A stretch of 64,000 nt of DNA from Phycisphaerae bacterium (lineage in GTDB: Bacteria > Planctomycetota > Phycisphaerae > Phycisphaerales > UBA1924): contig JAUIES010000002.1 of the NCBI GenBank assembly GCA_030429705.1, positions 250,001-314,000 of the forward strand, written 5' to 3'. Shown here piece after piece: positions 36,779 to 46,754 of this stretch (position 1 is its first letter; each line of letters opens with the position of its first letter). The notes under the pieces were generated by a model that did not search any database, was not told the origin of the DNA, and was given only the letters and a program-made list of their open reading frames with translations. The position numbers and the translations under genes were made by a program.

Positions 36779-38227
36779 ATGCCACCAAGCCAGGAACGAA
36801 GTAACATCAAAGTACAGGCCGAACGGACCGTGCTCGCCGCTATGCGACTGCCGACCGATCGCTATAACAAGGACGATCCATTTGGCGAACTGACCGAACT
36901 CGCCCAGCAGGCCGGGGCGCTCGTGGTCGGTACGGTCGAACAACACCGCGATCGACCAGAGTCCGGGACCTACATGGGCAAAGGAAAGATCGACGAACTC
37001 AAACTGATGTGCGACGAAGTCGAAGCCACAGCCATCATTTTCGACCATGAACTCTCGCCGAAGCAAATTTCAAAGATCGAGCAACTGACTGACCGCAAGG
37101 TTCTCGATCGGTCTGAACTGATCCTCGATATCTTCGCCAGTCGAGCGACCACGCATGAAGCGCGGCTACAGGTCGAACTCGCCCAACTCGAATACACCTA
37201 TCCACGCCTGCGCGCCATGTGGGATCACCTCGAACGCATCGTCGGCTCGGGTGGTATTGGCGGCGTGGGCACACGCGGCCCGGGTGAACAGCAACTTGAG
37301 ATCGACCGACGACTCGTCCAGAGGCGAAAGAGCCTCCTGCAGCGTGAACTGGCAGATATTCAGAGTCGTAAACGCCGAGCGGTGCAAGCCCGGAACAACG
37401 AGAGCTTCACCGTCGGTCTCGTTGGATATACCAACGCGGGAAAGAGCACACTGTTCAACAGTCTGACCAGTGGCGGCGCCTATGCCGACGATCGATTGTT
37501 TGCGACACTCATGACGCGTACTCGCCAATGGGATCTCGGTGGAGGGCGCGTTGCGCTCCTCAGCGACACCGTCGGGTTTGTGCGTGACTTGCCTCACAAC
37601 CTGGTTGCATCATTTCGCGCGACGCTCGAAGAAGCGACGCATGCCGATCTCTTGCTCATTGTCCTCGATATCTCAGACCCTGCGGCCGAGTTGCACTATG
37701 CAACGGTGATGAAAACGCTTGATGACCTGTTCGCCGAGGTCGAGGCAGAAGAGACCCGTGCCCAACGAGCAGCCGTCCGCGATGGCGCGGGCCTTGTGCG
37801 TTGGAATCCGCCCGAGCGACTTGTACTTCTGAATAAGGCCGATCGACTCACGAACAACCAGGAACTTCTCGTTTGGCAATCCAAGATCCCGAGTGCTATC
37901 CCGATCTGCGCGCTGCCCGATCGCGATGAGCCGGGCAAACTGCAAATGGGCTCAGCCGCACTTGAAGATGCTGTGCTCGCTCGCATGATGGGGCCGGTTC
38001 ACGAGTTGGAAGTGCAGGTGCCTTTGGCAGAGTCAAAGACGATCCACACGCTCGAGAATCGTGGCGAAGTGCTTGATCGTCAGTACGATGCAGATACCGC
38101 TATTTTGACCGTCCGGGTCGGTGAACGCGTCTTGAGTCAAATCAAGTCAGCCGGGACGCAGATGAAAATCGTGAGCGGCCTGCCCGCGGGCGAGGCAGCC
38201 GACCCGTGGATGTCCGACGCACCCTGA
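36779..38227 (+). CDS. hflX: Ribosome-associated GTPase HflX
   Basis: This ribosome-rescuing GTPase splits stalled ribosomes under stress. I use ATG 36779 (482 residues); a GTG 21 bases upstream is also in frame. The N-terminal HflX domain reads TYMGKGKIDEL and IFDHELSPKQI. The glycine-rich linker region is GGIGGVGTRGPGEQQLEIDR. GTPase motifs are GYTNAGKSTLFN (G1), DTVGFVRDLPH (G3) and NKADRL (G4). It is divergent from the Tat-exported oxidoreductase across about 108 bases. Confidence 0.96.
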   Translation: MPPSQERSNIKVQAERTVLAAMRLPTDRYNKDDPFGELTELAQQAGALVVGTVEQHRDRPESGTYMGKGKIDELKLMCDEVEATAIIFDHELSPKQISKIEQLTDRKVLDRSELILDIFASRATTHEARLQVELAQLEYTYPRLRAMWDHLERIVGSGGIGGVGTRGPGEQQLEIDRRLVQRRKSLLQRELADIQSRKRRAVQARNNESFTVGLVGYTNAGKSTLFNSLTSGGAYADDRLFATLMTRTRQWDLGGGRVALLSDTVGFVRDLPHNLVASFRATLEEATHADLLLIVLDISDPAAELHYATVMKTLDDLFAEVEAEETRAQRAAVRDGAGLVRWNPPERLVLLNKADRLTNNQELLVWQSKIPSAIPICALPDRDEPGKLQMGSAALEDAVLARMMGPVHELEVQVPLAESKTIHTLENRGEVLDRQYDADTAILTVRVGERVLSQIKSAGTQMKIVSGLPAGEAADPWMSDAP

Positions 38228-38293
38228 GGATGGGTGTGGAATTGCTGTGTCGGTGCGCCGATACTTCCGGGCACGGCTCTGTTGTGCGTCAAC

Positions 38294-38366
38294 GCCACCT
38301 TAGCTCAGTTGGTAGAGCGGAGCTTTCGTAAAGCTCAGGTCGCTGGTTCAAGTCCAGTAGGTGGCT
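38294..38366 (+). tRNA. tRNA-Thr (CGT)
   Basis: This is a 73-nt cloverleaf. The acceptor arm is GCCACCT / AGGTGGC with discriminator T. The anticodon stem is GAGCT / AGCTC with loop TTCGTAA, giving anticodon CGT. The D-arm and T-arm are intact. The surrounding region 38228-38606 holds no other gene that I can support. Confidence 0.95.
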
Positions 38367-38606
38367 TTCTCCCTTTCGAGTTCAATCAGTCCTCAGAGTC
38401 CTGCGCATAATCGAGTTATGCCGAACGCATTGCAGGTCGACCGGCGACTCTCCAGACTCGAATGGCGAGGGTCAGCGGTCCGAAGGTGGACCGACCCGGA
38501 CTTTGATATGCTGTTGATCGGCTCCAATTCATGATCCTTTGATCTGTTATTGAGTTTCCGCCGCTGTATCGTTCTAGCCTTGGAGACACCCAAGCAGGAG
38601 TTGATC

Positions 38607-40172
38607 GTGAAGATCGGAGTTCCAAAAGAGATCGTGCCAGGCGAGTGCCGTGTTGCGGCAACACCGCAATCGGTCGAACGGCTACGCAAACTCGGGTTCC
38701 AAGTGCAGATCGAGACCGGAGCCGGGGAGGCCTCAGACGCGCCCGATGCGCTCTATCTCGAGGCTGGTGCCACCATCGTTCATGATCCGGCTGAGCTCTG
38801 GGCCACGAGCGATATCGTGATCAAGGTCTGTGCGCCTGACATGCACCCAACGCAGGGTGTCCATGAGTCAACATTTATGCGACCGGGCGGGACACTCATC
38901 TCGTTTCTCTGGCCAGCACAGAACGAATCGTTGGTCGAAACGCTCGTCGAACGCAACGCAACTGTGCTCGCCATGGACTGCATCCCGCGCATTACCCGAG
39001 CGCAGAGCATGGATGCCCTGAGCGCGATGGCAAATGTCGCCGGGTATCGCGCCATCATCGAAGCAGCGAATCACTACCCGCGGTTTTTCGCAGGGCAGGT
39101 CACAGCGGCGGGCAAGATGCCGCCTGCCGAGGTGCTCGTTGTGGGCGCGGGGGTCGCCGGACTTGCAGCCATTGGTACTGCACGCGGCCTTGGCGCACAG
39201 GTTCGAGCATTCGATTCTCGCAAAGAAGTCCGTGATCAGATTCAATCGATGGGCGCGGAGTTCATCGAGCTGGACTTTGACGAGTCAGGTGAAGGCGAAG
39301 GCGGTTACGCCAAAGCGATGAGCGATGCCTTTCTTCAAGCAGAGGTCGCACTTCTCGCACAGCACGCGCTCGAAGTTGACATCATCGTGACCACCGCGTT
39401 GATCCCCGGGCGACGAGCACCTGAACTCATCACACGCGGCATGGTCGAGTCCATGCGAGAAGGATCAGTAATTGTCGACCTTGCCGCTCAACAACGCGGC
39501 AATTGCGCATTAACAGAAGCAGACAAGGTTGTCGTGCACAAAGGTGTGACGATCATCGGATATACCAACTTGCCGAGCCGGATGGCTTCACAATCGAGTC
39601 AGTTGTATGCGACAAACCTCGTCAACCTGCTCACCGAACTGGGAGGCGCAGACGGGTTTGAGATTGATGACGACAATGAGATCACCCGTGGCGCATTGGT
39701 GGCGCATGGTGGAATGAAGCGCTGGCCCCCACCAAAACCCAAGAGCGAACCGGTTCCTGACTCAACACCAACCAAACGCGCCGATACCGCTGCTCCAATT
39801 CCGCAAGAAGCGCCAAAGCAAGTCAAGAACGATCTCTCTCGATGGGTCTGGCTTGTGATTCTTGGTCTCGCGATGGCCGGAATCGGATGGAAGGCTCCGG
39901 AGTCTTTCTTGACGCACTTCACCGTGTTTGTTCTCGCCTGCTTCATCGGCTGGCAGGTCATCTGGAATGTCACAGCGGCATTACACACGCCACTCATGAG
40001 TGTGACAAACGCCATCAGCGGCATCATCATCATCGGGGGGATGCTGCAGCTGACCGGCGGCGAGTTCAACGCTGCCATGGTGCTCGGATCCATTGCCGTG
40101 TTTATTGCCACGATCAATATCGCTGGCGGATTTCTGGTCACGCGGCGGATGCTCGCCATGTTCCACAGATAG
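38607..40172 (+). CDS. pntA: NAD(P) transhydrogenase subunit alpha
   Basis: This is the subunit carrying the NAD(H)-binding domain I and part of the proton channel of the proton-translocating transhydrogenase, an inner-membrane enzyme. I choose the GTG at 38607, 6 bases after AGCAGGAG, giving a start VKIGVPKEIVPGECR that matches the family. The 521-residue protein contains the NAD loop VLVVGAGVAGLAAIGTARGL, and ends with about four membrane helices (WVWLVILGLAMAGIGW onwards), so the fused E. coli-like form is present. It lies 6 bases before pntB. Confidence 0.95.
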   Translation: MKIGVPKEIVPGECRVAATPQSVERLRKLGFQVQIETGAGEASDAPDALYLEAGATIVHDPAELWATSDIVIKVCAPDMHPTQGVHESTFMRPGGTLISFLWPAQNESLVETLVERNATVLAMDCIPRITRAQSMDALSAMANVAGYRAIIEAANHYPRFFAGQVTAAGKMPPAEVLVVGAGVAGLAAIGTARGLGAQVRAFDSRKEVRDQIQSMGAEFIELDFDESGEGEGGYAKAMSDAFLQAEVALLAQHALEVDIIVTTALIPGRRAPELITRGMVESMREGSVIVDLAAQQRGNCALTEADKVVVHKGVTIIGYTNLPSRMASQSSQLYATNLVNLLTELGGADGFEIDDDNEITRGALVAHGGMKRWPPPKPKSEPVPDSTPTKRADTAAPIPQEAPKQVKNDLSRWVWLVILGLAMAGIGWKAPESFLTHFTVFVLACFIGWQVIWNVTAALHTPLMSVTNAISGIIIIGGMLQLTGGEFNAAMVLGSIAVFIATINIAGGFLVTRRMLAMFHR

Positions 40173-40178
40173 GTTCAC

Positions 40179-41582
40179 ATGCTCGCAGATTACCCAAACC
40201 TGGTCACAACCGCCTATCTGACTGCAGGCGTTTTGTTCATTCTCAGTCTGGGTGGTCTCAGCCACCCAGAGACCGCCAAGCGAGGCAACTGGTACGGCAT
40301 CATCGGGATGATTCTCGCGCTCGTGACGACGGCGGGTGCTGGTGTTGTCGGTGCATTCGGGATTCTCATGATCGCGATCGTTCCGGCTGTTGTCATCGGG
40401 GCTGTGGTTGCGCAACGCGTCAAGATGACCTCCATGCCACAACTCGTTGCGATGCTCCATAGTTTTGTCGGCCTCGCGGCTGTACTCGTCGGTATCGCAA
40501 CAGATCTGAGCCCTGACCACACTTACACCGGGGCTGAAGCCGTCATCCATGACATCGAGATCTATCTCGGCGTGTGTATCGGCGCGATTACCTTCACAGG
40601 GTCTGTCCTCGCGTTTGCCAAACTCCAGGGTCTGGTTTCGGGTAAGCCCCTGACCCTCCCAGGGCGACACCTCCTGAACCTGTTGATGCTGATCGCAACG
40701 ATTGGAATCGGATATTGGTTCATGACCGCGGACTCGGGTCTTGTGCCCCTGGTCGCGGCTGCCGTCCTCACCGGTGTCTTGGGCACTCACATGGTGGCTG
40801 CGATCGGGGGGGCTGACATGCCCGTGGTGGTCTCGATGCTCAATAGTTACTCAGGCTGGGCAGCCGCAGCAGCAGGATTCATGCTGGGCAATGACCTGCT
40901 CATCATCACTGGTGCATTGGTCGGATCGAGTGGTGCGATTCTGAGTATCATCATGTGCCGTGGCATGAATCGCTCGTTCATCAGTGTCATCCTGGGTGGA
41001 TTCGGGACCGATTCATCCAGCGCAGGATCCGCTGGAACCGGCACCGCCATCGAAGTCCAGCAGATCGAAGTCGATGACACTGTATTGCTGATTCGAAATG
41101 CGAAGTCCATCGTCATCGTCCCCGGTTATGGCATGGCTGTCGCACAGGCACAGCACTCGCTCAGTGAAGTGACGCAATCACTTCGTGACCAGGGCAAAAT
41201 CGTCAGGTTTGCGATTCACCCGGTTGCCGGGCGACTGCCTGGGCATATGAACATCCTGCTTGCCGAGGCGCGCGTCCCGTACGACATTGTTCTGGAGATG
41301 GATGAAATCAATGGCGAACTGCATGAGACCGATGTTGTGCTTGTCATTGGTGCCAACGACATTGTCAATCCTGACGCACAAGATGACCCGGCAAGCCCGA
41401 TCGCAGGGATGCCTGTGCTCGAAGTTTGGAAGTCTCGAACGACGGTCATCATGAAACGATCGATGGCCAGTGGTTATGCAGGGGTTCAAAATCCGCTCTT
41501 CAGCCGCGAGAACAGCCGCATGCTGTTTGGCGATGCAAAAACGAATGTTGACGCGATTCGTGACGCATTGAGAATCAGTTGA
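40179..41582 (+). CDS. pntB: NAD(P) transhydrogenase subunit beta
   Basis: This is the membrane subunit with most of the proton channel and the NADP(H)-binding domain III at the C-terminus. The 467-residue length is typical. Membrane helices fill about residues 1-260. The NADP domain begins near [20 protein letters not shown] and ends with [17 protein letters not shown]. It is translated just downstream of pntA and the two products assemble into one complex. Confidence 0.96.
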   Translation: MLADYPNLVTTAYLTAGVLFILSLGGLSHPETAKRGNWYGIIGMILALVTTAGAGVVGAFGILMIAIVPAVVIGAVVAQRVKMTSMPQLVAMLHSFVGLAAVLVGIATDLSPDHTYTGAEAVIHDIEIYLGVCIGAITFTGSVLAFAKLQGLVSGKPLTLPGRHLLNLLMLIATIGIGYWFMTADSGLVPLVAAAVLTGVLGTHMVAAIGGADMPVVVSMLNSYSGWAAAAAGFMLGNDLLIITGALVGSSGAILSIIMCRGMNRSFISVILGGFGTDSSSAGSAGTGTAIEVQQIEVDDTVLLIRNAKSIVIVPGYGMAVAQAQHSLSEVTQSLRDQGKIVRFAIHPVAGRLPGHMNILLAEARVPYDIVLEMDEINGELHETDVVLVIGANDIVNPDAQDDPASPIAGMPVLEVWKSRTTVIMKRSMASGYAGVQNPLFSRENSRMLFGDAKTNVDAIRDALRIS

Positions 41583-41592
41583 TTCAGACTTG

Positions 41593-41612
41593 CCTCACCC
41601 TTGTCGGTGAGG
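41593..41612. terminator. Hairpin between convergent genes
   Basis: A 7-bp stem (CCTCACC / GGTGAGG) with a six-base loop lies between pntB (stop 41582) and the metalloprotease gene (stop 41619). No T-tract follows, so terminator activity is tentative. Confidence 0.5.
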
Positions 41613-41618
41613 GCCGCC

Positions 41619-44465
41619 TTACGGGCAACCGATTGCGTAGGCATTCAAGAATGACTGCACATCAAAGAAATCGAACTTGCCGTCGCTATTGAAATCTCCA
41701 GGCACTTCCTCCGCTGCGAACGCAGAGAGGAACGCTTGCACATCGAAGAAATCGAGTATGCCAAATGGCAACGCGAGGTCAGCAGGGCAACCGGGCTCAT
41801 CGGTCACTTCACATTCATCAGGCACTCCGTTGTCATTCGAATCGGCGCTCGTTCCATCCGCGATATCGCATGAATCCGGAATGAGATTCTGGTTACAGTC
41901 ATCGTTACCGCCGGGCAAGAAATCGAAGCCCGTCGCATGTTCAATGCCGGAGTTCACACCCTGGATATAGGCTCGAATCATGAATCCACTTTCGGGGTGG
42001 AAGATGTAGATTCGAGCATTGGTGAGGTGAAGCAGCATGCCATCGGGCTTGGGTTCATCAACATGGTCATGCGCCCTGCTGACATACACATTGCCATCTG
42101 GACCGAGTCGCACGCCCCACGGCTGATCGAGCGTCATCACGGTTTCGGTACCGTTCTGATTGAACTTGTTGATAAAAGCGCCGGTTGCGCCGTCGTACCT
42201 GAGCACAGCGTTCGATCCGTGGCTTGCCACGATGAGTTCGCCTGAAGGTAGAAATACCAGTCCGCGTGGTTCTGCAAGCCCACCGTTGTCGTTCATAGAC
42301 ACAAATGTGGAGATAAACGCGCCCGTTGTCGCATCATATCGAAGCACTTCTCCTGCCTCACTGGTGACAAAAAGGTCGCCATCCGGTCCGAAGGTCATGC
42401 CGAACGGTGCAATCAGTCCGCCGTCGCCGGCCGCGACAAGTGCGCCGAGTGGTGATCCTGTCGTTGTATCAAACTGCAACACTTCGTTTGTCGCCCGGCT
42501 CGCGACGAGCAGCGTGCCGTCCGGCGCGAGGAGCAATCCCGCTGGTTCGTCGAGCCCTCCACTGCCCGGGGCAACCAGGTCACCCAGCCATGCGCCGTCA
42601 GCATCAAACGCAACGACACTGTCCGTCCCTTTGCTGGACACAAGCACACGACGATCGGGCAGCACGAGCACATCCATGCCCTCATCAATCACACCATCGT
42701 CAGAAAGCAGCACCTGGGTCCCCGTGACCGAAAGGTATCGACGCACGCCCGTGCCTTCGAGCGTGGCGATCCAGATATCGTTCGCACCATCGATTGCTGC
42801 AAGGTCGGTTGTTCCGTCATTATCACAATCCTGGCAAGCATCGAGCAATGCGTTTCGATCGAGATCGAGACTCATGTCAGCCTGGATTTCGAGATAATCT
42901 GAAAAACCATTGTCATTGCAGTCAGTCTCGCATTCATCAGGAACGCCGTCGCCGTTGTCGTCAAAGCTCGTTTCGTCTGCGATGTCCTTGTCGTCTGGAA
43001 TGCCATTGCTGTTGCAGTCTGGTTCGCATTCGTCGGGAACACCATTCAAGTTCAAGTCAAGGCTGAATGCTGTGGCTATGTCTTGATCGTCAAGCACGCC
43101 GTTGTTGTTGCAGTCTTCGCATTCGTCGGGAACACCATTCTCATTGACATCGAGGCTTGTCGCTTCAGCGATATCAATCGCATCATCGATACCGTTGAGG
43201 TTGCAGTCAGCAACGAGGCAGGCCGACTCTGCGATAGCGATATCCATCAGAGCCTGAATCGCGGTATGAAATCGGAGGTCGTGATTGGCATCGCCCCCGG
43301 TAAATGTCTGTCCACAATACGACATGATGCCGCCCCGTCGAGGATCAGTTTTCGGATCGGCGCATGTATCGACACCGATCGAGTGAGCGTGCGGAGCACC
43401 ACAACTGTGACCGATTTCGTGTGCGGCAATGATGATGTCTCGATTGAACACGCTCGGTGCGCCACCTTCCGGATAATCTCCGAGCGTGTACCCAGAAACG
43501 GAATAGCCGCGTTTAGGATTACAGAGTGTGTTGAAATATGCCACGCCACCCCACGGGAGATCGCGTCGGCCGGATAGGTATTGAGCGACATCACGCTCAA
43601 CTTCACCCATGTTTTCGAGCCAATAGTCCCTGAACGGGCGAAGCGGGCTGGGCTCATTGAACAGGTCTTTTGGTGTATCCCAGAGTCGAACAAAGGTCAG
43701 AACAACATGTGCGTCGACATCGCGCAAGTAGATATCGCTGACCGCACCGTAGAGCGCCACGATGTAGGCAGCCTCGTCGTCGAGCGATTCAAACAGAGTG
43801 CGCAACTCATAGTCCGTCTCGACCGCGAGTTGAATGCGTGTTGCTGTCGAAACTGACGCGCCGCGCCGCGTTGTGGATGTTCGCACGGGCAACTCAACCT
43901 TTGAAGTGTCAAGACCACACATGGGGACATCAAGCCCGCCGACCGCATTGAGTGGCGCTCGTGAGACAGCAAGCGATTCGCCACCAGCACTTGTCACGGT
44001 GTACGACTCACCTAATGCGCCGAGGTCGATCGTTCCAAACGCGCGATTCTCTCCCAAGGCGAGATACACACTCGAACCCGCCGCGCCCGCAACGGTTCCC
44101 CGGAGCAGCGTCAGAGAATCTGGATCGAAATCGAGGGGTCGATCGGCACCGTTTGCATCGACCAGAACGAACTGCGTCTTCTCATTCGTGATCTTGAACG
44201 GCTTGATATCAAGAGAAACACGAAATGATGCCGTCAAAGGAAAAGCCTCGATACGGAAACCAGACGCGGCAACGCCTTGCGCCAGGTGTTGGCGTGGTCG
44301 ATCCAGAGAAACGACAATCGAGTCAGACTCGGTTGCGTCGAGATGGGCATGGACAACCGAAGACTTGCCCACTCTGTTTGGCTCTTGCGGCTGGGCTTGC
44401 GACACCGAGGTCAACCCATACAAAGCAGCCGTCACCAACGCGACACCAAAGTTCAACTTATTCAT
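41619..44465 (-). CDS. Secreted zinc metalloprotease with TSP3-like repeats, NHL-type propeller and dockerin-like anchor
   Basis: From ATG 44465 this is a 948-residue secreted protein; the signal peptide is NKLNFGVALVTAALYGLTSV with cleavage near VSQAQ. The zinc site HEIGHSCGAPH is at residues 349-359, with a Met-turn IMSYC, so it is a metzincin like the protease at 16050. Next come at least five thrombospondin type 3-like calcium repeats (DVNENGVPDECED, DLNLNGVPDECEPD, DDNGDGVPDECETD). An NHL/SMP-30-like propeller follows (GLLLAPDGTLLVASRATNEV and related blades), and then another TSP3-like repeat. The dockerin-like anchor (LDFFDVQAFLSAFA, DFFDVQSFLNAYA, ending GCP) closes the protein. Confidence 0.9.
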   Translation of the reverse strand: MNKLNFGVALVTAALYGLTSVSQAQPQEPNRVGKSSVVHAHLDATESDSIVVSLDRPRQHLAQGVAASGFRIEAFPLTASFRVSLDIKPFKITNEKTQFVLVDANGADRPLDFDPDSLTLLRGTVAGAAGSSVYLALGENRAFGTIDLGALGESYTVTSAGGESLAVSRAPLNAVGGLDVPMCGLDTSKVELPVRTSTTRRGASVSTATRIQLAVETDYELRTLFESLDDEAAYIVALYGAVSDIYLRDVDAHVVLTFVRLWDTPKDLFNEPSPLRPFRDYWLENMGEVERDVAQYLSGRRDLPWGGVAYFNTLCNPKRGYSVSGYTLGDYPEGGAPSVFNRDIIIAAHEIGHSCGAPHAHSIGVDTCADPKTDPRRGGIMSYCGQTFTGGDANHDLRFHTAIQALMDIAIAESACLVADCNLNGIDDAIDIAEATSLDVNENGVPDECEDCNNNGVLDDQDIATAFSLDLNLNGVPDECEPDCNSNGIPDDKDIADETSFDDNGDGVPDECETDCNDNGFSDYLEIQADMSLDLDRNALLDACQDCDNDGTTDLAAIDGANDIWIATLEGTGVRRYLSVTGTQVLLSDDGVIDEGMDVLVLPDRRVLVSSKGTDSVVAFDADGAWLGDLVAPGSGGLDEPAGLLLAPDGTLLVASRATNEVLQFDTTTGSPLGALVAAGDGGLIAPFGMTFGPDGDLFVTSEAGEVLRYDATTGAFISTFVSMNDNGGLAEPRGLVFLPSGELIVASHGSNAVLRYDGATGAFINKFNQNGTETVMTLDQPWGVRLGPDGNVYVSRAHDHVDEPKPDGMLLHLTNARIYIFHPESGFMIRAYIQGVNSGIEHATGFDFLPGGNDDCNQNLIPDSCDIADGTSADSNDNGVPDECEVTDEPGCPADLALPFGILDFFDVQAFLSAFAAEEVPGDFNSDGKFDFFDVQSFLNAYAIGCP

Positions 44466-44723
44466 GACGCTTTTCCCCTCTTCCAGATGCAGTGAATCAA
44501 CTGCGGCTCCAGTGTAACGACTGGCGGCCTGGTCACAAGGCGGAACAAGACACCTTGATGTGACCGCCGCGGGCACGAGGGTTGAAGAACTCGTCGAATA
44601 GACCCGCTTGGACGGATCGCAACCGATAAGAATGAGCATGGGGTGCTTGCAAACGCTGCTTCGTGTCGTTTTATGCACGATTCGATTGCCGCAAAGAACT
44701 CGCGTACACCCTATCCTTTCGTT

Positions 44724-46007
44724 GTGAAATATGCGATCGTCATATTGTCCGGAGCGGCTGACGAACCCATAGCAGCATTGGGTGACAGAACGCCGCTCGA
44801 AGTTGCCTCCATGCCCGAAACCGCACGCCTTGCCTCAATGGGACGCGTTGGGATGGTGACGACCACCCCGGAAGGATGGCGACCGACAAGCGAAGTGAGT
44901 CTGGCAACCTTGTTTGGCATCGACCCAACTGTTCACGCGATCGAGCGAGGCCCGATCGAAGCGGTCGGACTTGGTCTCGAGCGTGCGAGCGCGACAACCT
45001 GCCGCGTCGATCTGATCAGTATCGGGAGTGAGGATGATGACGATGCCGGGATGGTGCGCGATCACACCGGCGGCGGTTTGACCACGGTTGAGGCCGATGT
45101 GCTCTTCAACGACTTGCTCGCAGCTTGGAAAACGCGATTTGGTACCCGCGTGGAAGGCATATCGATCAGCCCCGCTCGTGATCACCGGTCATTGCTCTTT
45201 GACGAAAGTGATCGCGCCTACAGCGGCGTTGTTTCGTGCCCCCCTCGATTCATGATCGGGGAGTCCGCTGAGGATCACCTGCCGGCTGGTGGTGATGTCG
45301 CTGTGAGCGGGCTGTTGCGCGAACTCGTCGAGTTTTCATATGACTTCCTCGACGCACACGAAGTGAATCTGGTTCGCCGCGACAACGACGCGCTGGCTGC
45401 GAATCTGGCGTGGATCTGGGGGCCGGGGCGAACCCCGGATGTGCAACATTTTCAGGAGCAGTTCGGCATGACAGGACTCGTGCTGTCGTCCGACGAGGTG
45501 GGGCGTGGTCTCGCCCGTGCGATTGGGGTCGATTGCCTCGCGGATTCTGCCTGGAACGATCTTGCGAGTTTGGGTCGCCGTGCCGTTGAAGCACTCGATG
45601 ATGTCGATTGTGTCTTCGTGCATGTCCAGGAGCCCGACGCCGCAGGGCACGCCAATGACGACGAAATGAAAGTGGGTGTGCTCGAGAATATCGATCGAGC
45701 GATCATCGGCCCACTTCGAGAGAGGCTGGAGCAGTGTGGAAGTCAGGAAACCGATTCCGAACAAGAAGGATGGCGGATGATGGTCGCTGTTGATCACGCC
45801 ACACACAGTTCGACGGGTGAACATGGCGCTGACCCGGTGCCGTTTGTAATGGCTGGCGATTGGATCCGGGCAGCGGTTCAGCGGAAACTGACCGAGCGTG
45901 ATGCGCGGGAGAGTGATGTGCAGATCGACCCCGGCCATGAGTTGCTTGAGTATTTCTTGCGCAGCGGGCTTGCTCGCACGCGACCGAGGAGCCGACACCT
46001 TGCCTGA
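44724..46007 (+). CDS. apgM-like 2,3-bisphosphoglycerate-independent phosphoglycerate mutase, altered first metal ligand
   Basis: From GTG 44724 the 427-residue protein matches the archaeal-type apgM branch of the alkaline phosphatase superfamily, which interconverts 3- and 2-phosphoglycerate. An ATG at 44673 would add 17 residues before the family start. Conserved blocks are VKYAIVILSGAADEP, TSEVSLATLFGIDP around the expected nucleophile Ser56, HVQEPDAAGHAND and VAVDHATHSSTGEHGADPVP. The first metal-binding Asp, in the usual PDGAADEP, is replaced by Ser9 here (LSGAADEP). The final bases overlap the next gene by 8. Whether it remains an active mutase is open. Confidence 0.82.
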   Translation: MKYAIVILSGAADEPIAALGDRTPLEVASMPETARLASMGRVGMVTTTPEGWRPTSEVSLATLFGIDPTVHAIERGPIEAVGLGLERASATTCRVDLISIGSEDDDDAGMVRDHTGGGLTTVEADVLFNDLLAAWKTRFGTRVEGISISPARDHRSLLFDESDRAYSGVVSCPPRFMIGESAEDHLPAGGDVAVSGLLRELVEFSYDFLDAHEVNLVRRDNDALAANLAWIWGPGRTPDVQHFQEQFGMTGLVLSSDEVGRGLARAIGVDCLADSAWNDLASLGRRAVEALDDVDCVFVHVQEPDAAGHANDDEMKVGVLENIDRAIIGPLRERLEQCGSQETDSEQEGWRMMVAVDHATHSSTGEHGADPVPFVMAGDWIRAAVQRKLTERDARESDVQIDPGHELLEYFLRSGLARTRPRSRHLA

Positions 46008-46695
46008 CGAGACGCCGAAACCGAACGAAGCAACGGACTCGACCGAGACTGAGATTTATGCACTCGAACCGGAGTCTGAGGAAAACGGTGATGTTGAATC
46101 TGCAGTCGAATCGGCTGACCCCGATCGGGAAGCGAAGTTAGAACTCGCAGCGCAAGCCGAACGAGTCGCTGAGCTGAGAGCGCCGTTTCGCCGAGGCATC
46201 GGCGGCAAACAGACCGCCTTGGTCGTTGCCGGTGTATTGCTGCTGATCGCTCTGGTCATGGCAGGCGTTCGCGCGGGTGATACTGATCTGACAACGCTCA
46301 TGCTCAAACTTGCGAACACGCTTCTTGCGGTCGCTGTGAACGGCGCCATCGGCACACTCGCGGTCCTCCTGGCTGCTCGCATGGCGGGTGCGAAAGACAT
46401 CTCGATTGAACTCTTTGCGCTGCGCATGGTTGCAGCTGCTGCAGCATTCGAGATGATGTATCAGATTGGTACACCGATTCCGGGTCCGATCGATGATTGG
46501 ATACTCGGAGCGGCTGCGTATGCGACGATCGTGTGGCTGCTGTTCCGCCTACCGCCAAAGGAAACCGGCATGGTGATCGCTTGGCACGCCGGGCTGATGA
46601 CGCTGCTCTGGATCTATGGATGGTCCAACCGTGCGATTGCTGATCGTCCTGCGCCGACGCCAGTCGTCGAACCAATGGATCCGGGATTGGGATAG
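46000..46695 (+). CDS. Small integral membrane protein, unknown function
   Basis: I use a TTG start at 46000, because GAGGAG lies 8 bases upstream and the frame then overlaps the apgM-like stop by 8 bases (translational coupling). The 231-residue protein has an acidic N-terminal tail of about 50 residues, then at least three or four hydrophobic helices (QTALVVAGVLLLIALVMAG; LAVAVNGAIGTLAVLLAARM; a third in YATIVWLLFRL; MVIAWHAGLMTLLWIYGW). Nothing identifies a family. It shares its transcript with the phosphoglycerate mutase-like gene. Confidence 0.72.
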   Translation: MPDETPKPNEATDSTETEIYALEPESEENGDVESAVESADPDREAKLELAAQAERVAELRAPFRRGIGGKQTALVVAGVLLLIALVMAGVRAGDTDLTTLMLKLANTLLAVAVNGAIGTLAVLLAARMAGAKDISIELFALRMVAAAAAFEMMYQIGTPIPGPIDDWILGAAAYATIVWLLFRLPPKETGMVIAWHAGLMTLLWIYGWSNRAIADRPAPTPVVEPMDPGLG

Positions 46696-46754
46696 AAGAA
46701 CAGCGCGGCTGCCCTCGAATCACCGATGAATGCAAAACGCGAACCGGCGTCGAT

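Noticed and set aside
36671-37066. N-terminal extension of the Tat-exported oxidoreductase
   Set aside because: The extra residues are antisense to hflX and would precede a clear twin-arginine signal sequence and ribosome site at 36670.
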